From positions 1 through 25,426 of the forward strand of contig JAEORM010000168.1 of assembly GCA_016840905.1 (NCBI GenBank): DNA of 25,426 bases, given 5' to 3'. Positions 6,076 to 13,882 of this stretch are shown in pieces. The stretch is from Candidatus Gerdarchaeota archaeon. Its GTDB lineage: Archaea > Asgardarchaeota > Heimdallarchaeia > JABLTI01. Made by a program: the position numbers and the translations under genes. The stretch's first letter is position 1. Every line of letters begins with the position of its first letter. The notes under the pieces are model-generated. The model was not told the DNA's origin and ran no database searches. It worked only from the letters and a program-made list of their open reading frames with translations.

Positions 6076-7965
6076 TTAATTTACTTGTGAAAAAATTGGT
6101 CGTAAACTGATTAATGTTGGTAGTGTCAAGGGTACATAAGGTAAATCTTTAGTTTCATCTTTGATACGTTTGATTAAATCCTTATCATTCATTTGTATCT
6201 CTTCTCTACCTTCATGTCGTATTCTTACTGTAAGAGTATTTGTTTCTACTTCTTTTTCACCGATTACCACTGTATATGGAATCCATTCTTGTTCAGCAGA
6301 CCTAATCTTCTTACCAACACGTTCTGAACGATCATCTATATCTACTCGTATTTTTTGTTTTGTGATTTTATCAGCTATTTTTTTGCATACAGGAAGATAT
6401 TCTTCGCTGATTGGTATTAAGCGCACTTGTGTTGGTGAAAGCCAAACGGGAAACATGGGAGCTTTGCCTTGCATTTGTTCAGTATATGCTTTTTCTAGAA
6501 TTGCATAAACAACACGCTCAATAGCTCCTGAAATGCTTGTATGAAGTAAAAGTGGTCTTTGTTTTTCATTATTTGAATCTACAAATGAAATATTAAATCG
6601 CTCAGAATTTTCAACGTCTATTTGAACAGTACTTAATGCAGCAGCTTTATTTTGATTGTCTACAAAATTAAATTCAAATTTACATATATAGTAAGCAAAT
6701 CTTTTATCAAATAATTCAATTAAAGCAGGTCTCTTTCTTGCTTTAACCATATCAAGAAACATAGCTTTATTTTCTTCAAAGAAATCTTTCTGGGCACGAA
6801 AAGCTGATTCATAATCTAATTCAAAAGCATTTATACAATCCATTGATAAATCAAATTGCTCTCTAAAAGCTTTCTTAGCCATATCTAAATCTTGTGTTAT
6901 TGTATGCATATCAGGCATAGTAAATGTTCGTAATCTTCGTAAAGCAGCTAATTCTCCTCTTTGTTCTCTTCTAAAAGAGTAATGTGTCATTTCAAACAAT
7001 TTAAGTGGCAAATTAGTATAGGAAATTTGAGCATCAGCACTCATTAAAAATTGACCAAAACAAGCTGCAAACCTTAAGAAATAATTGTCTGTGCCTGATT
7101 TTACTACATATTGTCTTGCAGGGAAACGATGCATATATTTCTCTATAGCAGGATGAGTATAACTATACATAATTGGACTTTCTATGGGCATAGCACCATA
7201 AGCAATTGTTTTATCTTTGACATATTCCTCTAAAAGATATTTGATTATCCAACCTTTTGGATACCAACGGAAATTGCCTGCATCACTTCCAGGTTCATAA
7301 TCAACAAGAGCTAATTTTCTCATTAAATCAGCATGTGGGGGTGGTTGCTCTGAAGCTCGAACCTTTTCTGTTTCGTATTTGGCAAATAATTGTAAATTTT
7401 TATGTTTATTGAATTTATAATCATTTACAGGTGTCAAGGTACCATCTGTATCCATAATAAAGAATTCATGTTTTGTTTCTTCTTCATCTTTCAATGAAGC
7501 GCTTTCTTCAACTTCAAATTCACTAACATGTGCAGAAGTATTACTACCTATTTTGATCGTTCTAGAAAGTTCAGATAATGGATGTCCTTTACATTTCAAA
7601 TCAAATGCTTTATACCAACCAAAAGGTGCACGTGTTACAGTATAGCCTTTCTCTTTGAGGTCAAGTTCCATGTTCTTTAAAACACGCAAACCAATGTCTG
7701 GTCTTGATGGAGTATCAGATAAATGTACCCAAGGATAAAGTACAATATTATTTGTACCTATTTGTTTTAAAATATCTTCAATTTCAGTTACCGCTTGTTT
7801 TCCAACTGATTCATAATTTTCTTCATCAGATTTTTCTACAGAAGATAATACAACAAGGCATTCATCAATATGCACTGTTTTTTTATCAATTTCTTCTGCA
7901 GCTTTTATTGCTTTTTTCTTTGGTTCAAATTCAATGAAATCGGAATGCACGGTCAGGATGCGCAA
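6076..7965 (-). CDS. thrS: Threonyl-tRNA synthetase, archaeal type
   Basis: Charges tRNA-Thr; class II synthetase. The 629-residue product starts LRILTVHSDFIEFEPKKK, the archaeal N-terminal editing domain related to D-aminoacyl-tRNA deacylases, which removes misattached serine and differs from the bacterial N2 domain. The catalytic core contains the zinc-ligand region RFAACFGQ, motif 2 FRREQRGELAALRRLRTFT with PDMH, and the LHTSISGAIER motif 3 region. The C-terminal anticodon-binding domain includes RVDIDDRSERVGKKIR. The start is TTG at 7965: Shine-Dalgarno AGGTGG (7977-7972) lies six bases upstream and the protein then begins exactly at the family start. An ATG at 7998 in the same frame would add 11 residues but lies inside a leader hairpin and upstream of the Shine-Dalgarno. 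Confidence 0.96.
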   Translation of the reverse strand: MRILTVHSDFIEFEPKKKAIKAAEEIDKKTVHIDECLVVLSSVEKSDEENYESVGKQAVTEIEDILKQIGTNNIVLYPWVHLSDTPSRPDIGLRVLKNMELDLKEKGYTVTRAPFGWYKAFDLKCKGHPLSELSRTIKIGSNTSAHVSEFEVEESASLKDEEETKHEFFIMDTDGTLTPVNDYKFNKHKNLQLFAKYETEKVRASEQPPPHADLMRKLALVDYEPGSDAGNFRWYPKGWIIKYLLEEYVKDKTIAYGAMPIESPIMYSYTHPAIEKYMHRFPARQYVVKSGTDNYFLRFAACFGQFLMSADAQISYTNLPLKLFEMTHYSFRREQRGELAALRRLRTFTMPDMHTITQDLDMAKKAFREQFDLSMDCINAFELDYESAFRAQKDFFEENKAMFLDMVKARKRPALIELFDKRFAYYICKFEFNFVDNQNKAAALSTVQIDVENSERFNISFVDSNNEKQRPLLLHTSISGAIERVVYAILEKAYTEQMQGKAPMFPVWLSPTQVRLIPISEEYLPVCKKIADKITKQKIRVDIDDRSERVGKKIRSAEQEWIPYTVVIGEKEVETNTLTVRIRHEGREEIQMNDKDLIKRIKDETKDLPYVPLTLPTLISLRPIFSQVN

Positions 7966-7984
7966 AACTAACCACCTAATTTTA

Positions 7985-8007
7985 CAGCAGATTAACATAA
8001 TCTTCTG
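7985..8007 (-). promoter_or_regulatory. Hairpin in the thrS leader, just upstream of the ribosome site
   Basis: On the minus strand CAGAAGATTA-TGT-TAATCTGCTG forms a 10-bp stem with one A-G mismatch. It ends 7 bases before the AGGTGG ribosome-binding motif. The loop triplet UGU equals a threonine anticodon. Bacterial thrS operators mimic the tRNA-Thr anticodon arm at this place; whether this one does is speculation. U33, expected in a real anticodon loop, is an A here. Confidence 0.35.
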
Positions 8008-8094
8008 ATTTATTCATTTTTAACCTTGTATAGTATAATAAAAGCTTTTGGAAACGAAAGCAAATTCAATAACTAAAATGCTTTGATTTTTTGG

Positions 8095-8916
8095 TTATTT
8101 CAAATATTTACGCATTGAATAATCAAATAGCCCAGTTGGTAAAAATTCCAACAATCTTCTTCCTTTGTTATTTTTAACTCGATAACGGATTTTAGGTCTT
8201 TTTTTATGTAAAGCTTTGTAAACTACTTTGGCAACTTCAATGGGTTTTCCACAACGAGATTTTTCTCCCCTACAAGTTGTTACTACAATCTTTAGCAATT
8301 TTTTGAATAATGTTTTCTCAGAATCATTATCATTTGCGTAAGCGGATAAAGTTGTATCTAACATTGGTGTATCCATGGCACCTACTTGTAAATGAACTAC
8401 CTTCATATCTAGAAACATTAATTCACGTCGCAAAGAATCAGAAAACGCTTCTAAAGCAAATTTGGTCATTGAATAGGGGCCATTTAATGGGAAGGCTAAT
8501 CTTCCAGCTTCTGATCCCATATTTACAATTCGCCCTTTCTTTTTGAGTAATAATGGGAACAGTTCTTTTGTAACTTTAAACACTCCAGTAACGTTAACTG
8601 ATATAATTTTCTCAACTTTTTCTTCAGCTATTTCAACCAGAGGTCCACCAAAAAAAAGACCTGCATTATTAACAAGTCCATCTAAACCATCTGTTATTTT
8701 CTTTATTTCTAGAATAGCTTTTTGTATAGATTCTTTATCAGTAACATCTAAGAAAATAGTCGAAATATTTTCTTTCCCGTTAAGCTTACTTAATGCTTCA
8801 CGATTAACATCAGAAGCAAGAACATAATCACCTTTTGCTGAAAGATATTCAGTAATAGCTAAACCTAAACCACTTGCAGCACCTGTTACAAGTATATACT
8901 TTTGATTTTTTGACAT
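8095..8916 (-). CDS. Short-chain dehydrogenase/reductase
   Basis: A 273-residue classical SDR oxidoreductase. Visible are the cofactor motif TGAASGLG (11-18), NNAG (83-86), and the catalytic set Asn108, Ser135, Tyr148 and Lys152 (YSMTK). Asp36 at the end of the second strand favours NAD(H) over NADP(H). The C-terminal part resembles the retinol/hydroxysteroid dehydrogenase branch, so a lipid or alcohol substrate is possible but cannot be read from sequence. The stop codon lies in one arm of an inverted repeat (AATAAC ... GTTATT, 8068-8099). The membrane-anchored protein gene at 8991-9995 lies 74 bases upstream on the same strand, so co-transcription is possible. Confidence 0.88.
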   Translation of the reverse strand: MSKNQKYILVTGAASGLGLAITEYLSAKGDYVLASDVNREALSKLNGKENISTIFLDVTDKESIQKAILEIKKITDGLDGLVNNAGLFFGGPLVEIAEEKVEKIISVNVTGVFKVTKELFPLLLKKKGRIVNMGSEAGRLAFPLNGPYSMTKFALEAFSDSLRRELMFLDMKVVHLQVGAMDTPMLDTTLSAYANDNDSEKTLFKKLLKIVVTTCRGEKSRCGKPIEVAKVVYKALHKKRPKIRYRVKNNKGRRLLEFLPTGLFDYSMRKYLK

Positions 8917-8990
8917 AGATAATATCTACCTGTTATAGTTAGTAATTATTAGAATATTAATAGATGAAGAAGAATTAACCTTTAAGAATG

Positions 8991-9995
8991 TTATTTTGTG
9001 CTATTAGGTGATTCTTCTTTTTCATTTACCTCTTTTAATAAAGTAAATAACTCATCTTTGAAATCTTTTACTTCTTTTTCAGATTTATTTTTCACATTAA
9101 TAACTATAATAAAAAGACTCAACGATAAAACTGTGAGGAAACTTACTAGAAGTATAACTACCCAATTGAAAGCTTTGGGTAACGAGAATACACTTTTATC
9201 TAAATAAAATCTTACTTCAAAAGGAGCACTGTCACCTAAATTGTTTTTTCGACAAGTAAAAACAAACCAAAAATCACCAGAACCAGATGCTTCAGTTGAA
9301 TAAGAGAGAATATAATAACTAGATGTATATGTGTCTGTGCTAAATTTTATTTCATCTAGAAATCCTGAAGTGACATTGCTTTGACCTACATCTATAGGTA
9401 AAATAATAACTAATTCTTCAAATTCCAAATCCCCTTCCCAATATGGTCGCTCAAGATCAGCTACTACAAATAGTGGATCATTTTTATAGAGAATAATTTG
9501 TTCTGATAAAAAGAAATCCGCTTCATAACTAAACTTATACAAAATAGTTTCATTAGTATAGAGCGATGAAGGAGTTTTTATGAAAATTCTATGAGCAACA
9601 CTTTCAGATAAATCGACTGTATAATTAACCTCAAGGATCTGACCATGATTTATTGCATATGTTTCATCAGATATAACAGATACTTCCTCATTGCTTACTA
9701 AAGGTCGTATATAAATACCAAAATGATCCTCAGTAGGAGTACAGTTAACAAAAATGGTAACTTCACCTGTTCCATCAGAATTTAGTCTTAATATTGTTCT
9801 TACCCAATTTAGTTCAGCCTCATAAGAACCTTCATTCGTTGAAAAATTACTTGCATAGGTATCTTCATCACTTGAAGTAAGAACACTTTCAGAAGTAGTA
9901 CTTAAAGTTCGTAGTGAAATAATGGGCACTAAAGAAACTGAAATAGTCATATACAATGATAAGGCAACTATAAGGTATCTTTTCAGGCTGGTCAT
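8991..9995 (-). CDS. Hypothetical membrane-anchored extracytoplasmic protein
   Basis: A 334-residue protein that I do not recognise. It has an N-terminal hydrophobic segment (about residues 6-28, signal peptide or anchor). A long, Ser/Thr-rich, beta-looking extracytoplasmic part with NxS/T sites follows. There is one strong transmembrane helix at about 272-298, and a charged cytoplasmic tail of about 36 residues that could form a short coiled coil. The repeated pattern of aromatic and acidic residues in the outer part suggests an immunoglobulin- or jelly-roll-like fold, but this is only an impression. The start ATG at 9995 has GAGGA about 8-12 bases upstream. It is divergent from the glycosidase-like gene, with 137 bases between them. 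Confidence 0.7.
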   Translation of the reverse strand: MTSLKRYLIVALSLYMTISVSLVPIISLRTLSTTSESVLTSSDEDTYASNFSTNEGSYEAELNWVRTILRLNSDGTGEVTIFVNCTPTEDHFGIYIRPLVSNEEVSVISDETYAINHGQILEVNYTVDLSESVAHRIFIKTPSSLYTNETILYKFSYEADFFLSEQIILYKNDPLFVVADLERPYWEGDLEFEELVIILPIDVGQSNVTSGFLDEIKFSTDTYTSSYYILSYSTEASGSGDFWFVFTCRKNNLGDSAPFEVRFYLDKSVFSLPKAFNWVVILLVSFLTVLSLSLFIIVINVKNKSEKEVKDFKDELFTLLKEVNEKEESPNSTK

Positions 9996-10078
9996 TAAAA
10001 CAAATCCTCTTTCTTGTTGTATTAATATTTACTAAATAATTCAAAAAAGCTACTATTGATTGGTTTATTATCAATTAT

Positions 10079-10098
10079 CCCTTAAAAAGATTTAAGGG
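10079..10098. promoter_or_regulatory. Perfect 8-bp inverted repeat before the glycosidase gene
   Basis: CCCTTAAA-AAGA-TTTAAGGG lies 35-54 bases upstream of the start at 10133, close to where transcription would begin. It may be an operator or a leader hairpin. A related pair of half-sites (CTTAAA/TTTAAG) stands before the next gene on this strand. Confidence 0.4.
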
Positions 10099-10132
10099 AA
10101 TTAAAAGAGACAAAGTATTAAGGTGTTTATTT

Positions 10133-12454
10133 ATGCCTCATAGAGATTCGGAAGAAGAATTAGTAAACGAATTACGAAAAGCAAATCAGATAATTGTCCC
10201 TGCAATTCCAGAAATAATTGATGCTACAACGAATTTGGGCAAGGGCGAAATTGAGGTACCTAAAGAAATAAAGGAAATCGAAGCATTAATTTTCTCGAGA
10301 GGAAGATTGAATGCACAATTCTTCCGTGGTAAAAGTAATCTCTATGTTGTTCCTTCTTGGGTTTCAAGAATGTTAGCAGTTGATAGTCCAGGGGTTATTT
10401 CTTTAGGACACTGTTCTTCCTTTAATAATTCTAACTATCGAAATTGGGTAGCATTTGGTGATTTGGATTGTCAAAGTGAAGGGATTGTAACTGATAAGGG
10501 ATTAATCATCCCTCAAATTAATGGATACGGAATTCTTTTTGGTGTTATTATTAAGAATGAGCCATATTATTGTACAAGAGATGGATCTTGTAAGCAGTCA
10601 CTAGTTGATGGTTACATACCAGTAATAAAAAATGATTGGGTTATTAGAAATGAGAAATTTCAACAAATCGTTTTTGGTGGTAAAGCAGGTTCTAGCGAAA
10701 TAGGTGTTGCTCAATTAAATAAAGTTGAAAGCAAAAATTCGAACATAGTTTTGTCTATTAGACCATTTAATCAAGAAGGAGTAACATTAATCAACACTAT
10801 AAGTTATCGTCCAAAAGATCAAACAATTATTATTAACAAAGAACCTGTTCTTCGATTAGTGCAAAAACCAGAAAAAATTGCTATAGCAAATTATGCTCAA
10901 GATGGTGATTCTGCTTTGAAAATCCTTTCAATAGCAACAAACACTAAAGAGAAGGATGAAACCTCAATAACATGTTCTGCAGGTTTGGCTAATATAACAT
11001 TAATTTTCCCACAAGAAGAGCAGCTAGTTGAAATTCATTTTAAAATGACAAAAAGTAATATGCAACAACCTCCTACACGAGAGATGCTTGAAACAAGATG
11101 GAAAGAAAAAGTAGCTCAAGGATTATCATTAATCACACGTGAGAAAGAAATCGATAGATTATATAAAGCAAGCATGAGCAATTTACTGCTATTAGTTGAT
11201 CCAGGAACAATCACACCTGGACCGACAGAATACCATAGATTTTGGTGTAGAGATGCAGCCTATCTAATATCAGCTCTTGATCGAGCTGGTTATCATGATT
11301 ATGCAAGGGAAGCATTAAATCAATTCATAATAAGGCAAAGAAACGATGGTTTCTTTTATAGTCATGAAGGTGAATTTGATTCCAATGGGGAAGGTATTTG
11401 GGTTCTTTCCGAACATGCAAAACTTACTCATGATATTAATTGGTTAGAAAGTGTCTATGAACCCATAGAGAAAGCAGCTGATTGGTTAATTTTTTCTAGA
11501 AACAAAGAGAAAAAAGAAGCCCCTAAAGGTAAGGAGAACCTTGTCAAGGGATTACTCCCTCCTGGATTTAGTGCCGAACATCTTGGTCCTTCTGATTATT
11601 TCTATTGGGATAATTTCTGGGGAGTAACAGGATTACGAGAAGCAGCATATATTGCCCGACTCCTACAAAAAGAAGCTGCTGAAAGACTGAAAAAAGAGTA
11701 TGAAATGTATTTACTTGATTTGTATGCAAGCACTTCAAAATTATTCGAGAAATATCAATTCTTGCCTGTTGGACCTTTTAGAGAATGTGATAGTGCAATA
11801 ATTGCTAATTTATGTGCCTATCATCCAACAAAATTATGGGATTCAAGTAATGAAATTTTGATGAAAACAGCTAAAACAATATATGAAAAATTCACCTTCA
11901 AAGGAGGCTTTTTCCATGAAGTTGCATGGAATTGCTATGGGACATATTTAACAATGCATTTAGCACAAATATTTCATGAAGCAAATGATCAAGAGAAAGT
12001 TTTTGAAATTTTAAATTGGCTTAGCAAAAATCAAACTTGCTCAATGGGTTGGGCAGAGGGGATAAGTCCGCAAACCATGCAAGGTGGTATGGGTGATTGT
12101 CCACATGGATGGGCAAGTGCTGATTGGATTCATTTATTAAGAAATCTATTTTGCACTGAAGGCCATGATGGTTCAGTAAAATTACTTTCAGGAATGCCTC
12201 TAAAATATCTAAAAAAAGGTGTTGCAGCTTCAAACCTTGTAACTCATTTTGGAGGTATAGATTTTACAGCAAAATTGGTAAAGAATACTCTTACGGTTAA
12301 ATTAAAGCATAATCTTTCATCCCATACGATAAAAATCATGACACCAAAATCAATTGTCAAAATATCTGTTGATAGAGGAGAAGCTTTAGTTGTTGATGAT
12401 CAATGTGTTGGTATAAATAATCAAGCAAAAATAGCTACTATAGAATTGGAATAA
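10133..12454 (+). CDS. Six-hairpin glycosidase-like protein (GH15/GH63-type fold)
   Basis: A 773-residue protein without signal peptide or membrane segment, so cytosolic. The N-terminal half (about 40-320) looks beta-rich. From about 340 the sequence has the alternating helices of an (alpha/alpha)6 barrel, with YHRFWCRDAAYLISALDRAG (about 363-382), RQRNDGFFYSHEGEFDSNGEG, a DYFYWDNFWGVTGLREA stretch and GWAEGISPQTMQGG with many Trp, Asp and Glu typical of glucoamylase, trehalase or debranching-type enzymes. A short beta domain ends the protein. It probably hydrolyses or rearranges an alpha-glucan or another internal oligosaccharide; catalytic acids cannot be fixed without alignment, and the exact GH family is uncertain. 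The start ATG has AAGGTG 7 bases upstream. A terminator-like hairpin follows the stop. Confidence 0.7.
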   Translation: MPHRDSEEELVNELRKANQIIVPAIPEIIDATTNLGKGEIEVPKEIKEIEALIFSRGRLNAQFFRGKSNLYVVPSWVSRMLAVDSPGVISLGHCSSFNNSNYRNWVAFGDLDCQSEGIVTDKGLIIPQINGYGILFGVIIKNEPYYCTRDGSCKQSLVDGYIPVIKNDWVIRNEKFQQIVFGGKAGSSEIGVAQLNKVESKNSNIVLSIRPFNQEGVTLINTISYRPKDQTIIINKEPVLRLVQKPEKIAIANYAQDGDSALKILSIATNTKEKDETSITCSAGLANITLIFPQEEQLVEIHFKMTKSNMQQPPTREMLETRWKEKVAQGLSLITREKEIDRLYKASMSNLLLLVDPGTITPGPTEYHRFWCRDAAYLISALDRAGYHDYAREALNQFIIRQRNDGFFYSHEGEFDSNGEGIWVLSEHAKLTHDINWLESVYEPIEKAADWLIFSRNKEKKEAPKGKENLVKGLLPPGFSAEHLGPSDYFYWDNFWGVTGLREAAYIARLLQKEAAERLKKEYEMYLLDLYASTSKLFEKYQFLPVGPFRECDSAIIANLCAYHPTKLWDSSNEILMKTAKTIYEKFTFKGGFFHEVAWNCYGTYLTMHLAQIFHEANDQEKVFEILNWLSKNQTCSMGWAEGISPQTMQGGMGDCPHGWASADWIHLLRNLFCTEGHDGSVKLLSGMPLKYLKKGVAASNLVTHFGGIDFTAKLVKNTLTVKLKHNLSSHTIKIMTPKSIVKISVDRGEALVVDDQCVGINNQAKIATIELE

Positions 12455-12456
12455 TC

Positions 12457-12489
12457 AAATAATGGATTTATAAAAAAACCATTATTTTT
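12457..12489 (+). terminator. Terminator-like hairpin after the glycosidase gene
   Basis: AAATAATGG (12457-12465) pairs with CCATTATTT (12479-12487) across a 13-nt A-rich loop, and the right arm runs into a short T-stretch. It begins two bases after the stop codon. Confidence 0.5.
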
Positions 12490-12498
12490 GCGAAAATC

Positions 12499-12525
12499 TC
12501 TTAAATATTTATTTTCTATTTAAGA
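12499..12525. promoter_or_regulatory. Inverted repeat in the promoter region of the reductase gene
   Basis: TCTTAAAT and ATTTAAGA are 8-bp half-sites separated by 11 A/T-rich bases, 54-80 bases upstream of the start at 12579. The spacer contains TATA-like sequence. The half-site core CTTAAA is shared with the repeat at 10079. Confidence 0.3.
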
Positions 12526-12578
12526 ATAAAATAGCTAACTGTTTAACTATTTCCAACAATTGAATCGATCTGATAAAA

Positions 12579-13832
12579 ATGGCAACAGGAGACAATAATA
12601 GGTTTGATGTATGTATAGTTGGAGCTGGAATAGCCGGTTCAACTTGCGCATTTTATTTGGCAAAAGCAGGAATTAAGACAGCAATTCTTGAAAAGAAAAA
12701 ATTTCCTCGAGACAAAATTTGTGGTGATGCAATTACTGCTCGTGCACAAATTCATCTCACTCGTATGGGTGTCCTTCAAGAAATCCTTGATGAAAAGAAA
12801 GGTAATTGGGCAGCATACGGTGGATTAGTTAGCCCTGGAGGAATAGCTTATTTTGGTGATTCTTCAAAAGGAAAGCATAGTCATCTTGTTATCGCTATTA
12901 AACGAAAAATATTAGATGAAAAAATGGTTAATGCTGCTGTAAGAGAAGGAGTAACCTTAATTGAAGAATATGCTGTTAATAATGCTGTTCTCTCTAGAGA
13001 GGAAGCTATGTGGACATTATCAGCTGAAAACAGTGATACAAAGTATAAAGCAAAAATTCTAATCATTGCTGATGGAGCTACTTCCTATTTAGGAAGAAAA
13101 TTAGGATTCGTAGATGAACCACCTCAAGCAACATGCAGTCGGGCTTATATTGAAGCAGGAAGTCACCAATACCCCTATGATGGAGTATGTTTCTATCCAC
13201 CAAAATTAATTCCTGGCTATTGCTCGTTGTTTAAAGAGGCAGATGGTGATATTGGTTACTGTTGTTATATTATCCCTGGAGGACAATGTGGCACGGGAGA
13301 TTTGTTAGAACTTCACCATGAATTCATTAAAAATGATCCTTTCATGAGCAAAGCAATAGGACCAAATCCCAAGCTTGAAAAAATGAAAGCTGCTCCGATA
13401 AGATTTGGTGGAATTGAAAAAAGCTACAGCGAATATATGATGATTATTGGTGATGCTGCAGGACAAATAGATCCATTGACAGGTGAAGGAATTCAATATG
13501 CTATGGATGCAGCAGAATTAGCAGCAAAAACTGCAAAAGAAGCTTTCAAAAAGAATAGATTTCATGAACGATTTTTCTTTAGGTATCATAGACGCTGGAT
13601 GCGATCCTTTGGAAAAGACTTCAAATGGTCTAAACGAATGATAGAGGTCTTTGTTAAGAAGCCAATATTTTTAGATGCTTTTGCCGCAGCATGCAATCGT
13701 AAAGGAGATAAATTCATGATCGAGTGGGGGAAAATTATGACGGGATCAAAGAAAAAAGTAAGTTTCTTTAGACCTAGATTAGCTATCCCACTTGCTATTG
13801 AAACCTTAAGATTAAAACGAAAAAAGAAATAA
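12579..13832 (+). CDS. Geranylgeranyl reductase family FAD-dependent oxidoreductase
   Basis: A 417-residue FAD enzyme of the family that saturates geranylgeranyl chains of archaeal membrane lipids (digeranylgeranylglycerophospholipid reductase and relatives). Visible are the Rossmann motif VGAGIAGS (14-21), the ILEKKKFPRDKICGD segment ending in the family's conserved CGD(A/G) (48-51), an aromatic substrate-pocket stretch YDGVCFYPPKLIPGYCSLF, and the second FAD motif GDAAGQIDPLTGEGIQYAMD. The C-terminus is basic. Related halogenase- and hydroxylase-type flavoproteins share these motifs, so the substrate is probable, not certain. No clear Shine-Dalgarno is present. The stop codon is inside the left arm of a bidirectional terminator. 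Confidence 0.85.
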   Translation: MATGDNNRFDVCIVGAGIAGSTCAFYLAKAGIKTAILEKKKFPRDKICGDAITARAQIHLTRMGVLQEILDEKKGNWAAYGGLVSPGGIAYFGDSSKGKHSHLVIAIKRKILDEKMVNAAVREGVTLIEEYAVNNAVLSREEAMWTLSAENSDTKYKAKILIIADGATSYLGRKLGFVDEPPQATCSRAYIEAGSHQYPYDGVCFYPPKLIPGYCSLFKEADGDIGYCCYIIPGGQCGTGDLLELHHEFIKNDPFMSKAIGPNPKLEKMKAAPIRFGGIEKSYSEYMMIIGDAAGQIDPLTGEGIQYAMDAAELAAKTAKEAFKKNRFHERFFFRYHRRWMRSFGKDFKWSKRMIEVFVKKPIFLDAFAAACNRKGDKFMIEWGKIMTGSKKKVSFFRPRLAIPLAIETLRLKRKKK

Positions 13833-13873
13833 CCCGTTAAAGTATACTTCGGGTTATTATTTTATTTTTTAAA
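13828..13873. terminator. Bidirectional terminator between convergent genes
   Basis: AATAACCCG (13828-13836) pairs perfectly with CGGGTTATT (13850-13858); the 13-nt loop contains the palindrome AAGTATACTT. The plus strand continues with ATTTTATTTTTT, and on the minus strand TTTCTTTTTT follows the other arm. The stop codon of the upstream reductase gene (13830-13832) is part of the stem. Confidence 0.75.
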
Positions 13874-13882
13874 AAAAAATCA

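Noticed and set aside
7996..7998. ATG as start of thrS
   Set aside because: It lies upstream of the Shine-Dalgarno AGGTGG and inside a leader hairpin; the family start matches TTG 7965.
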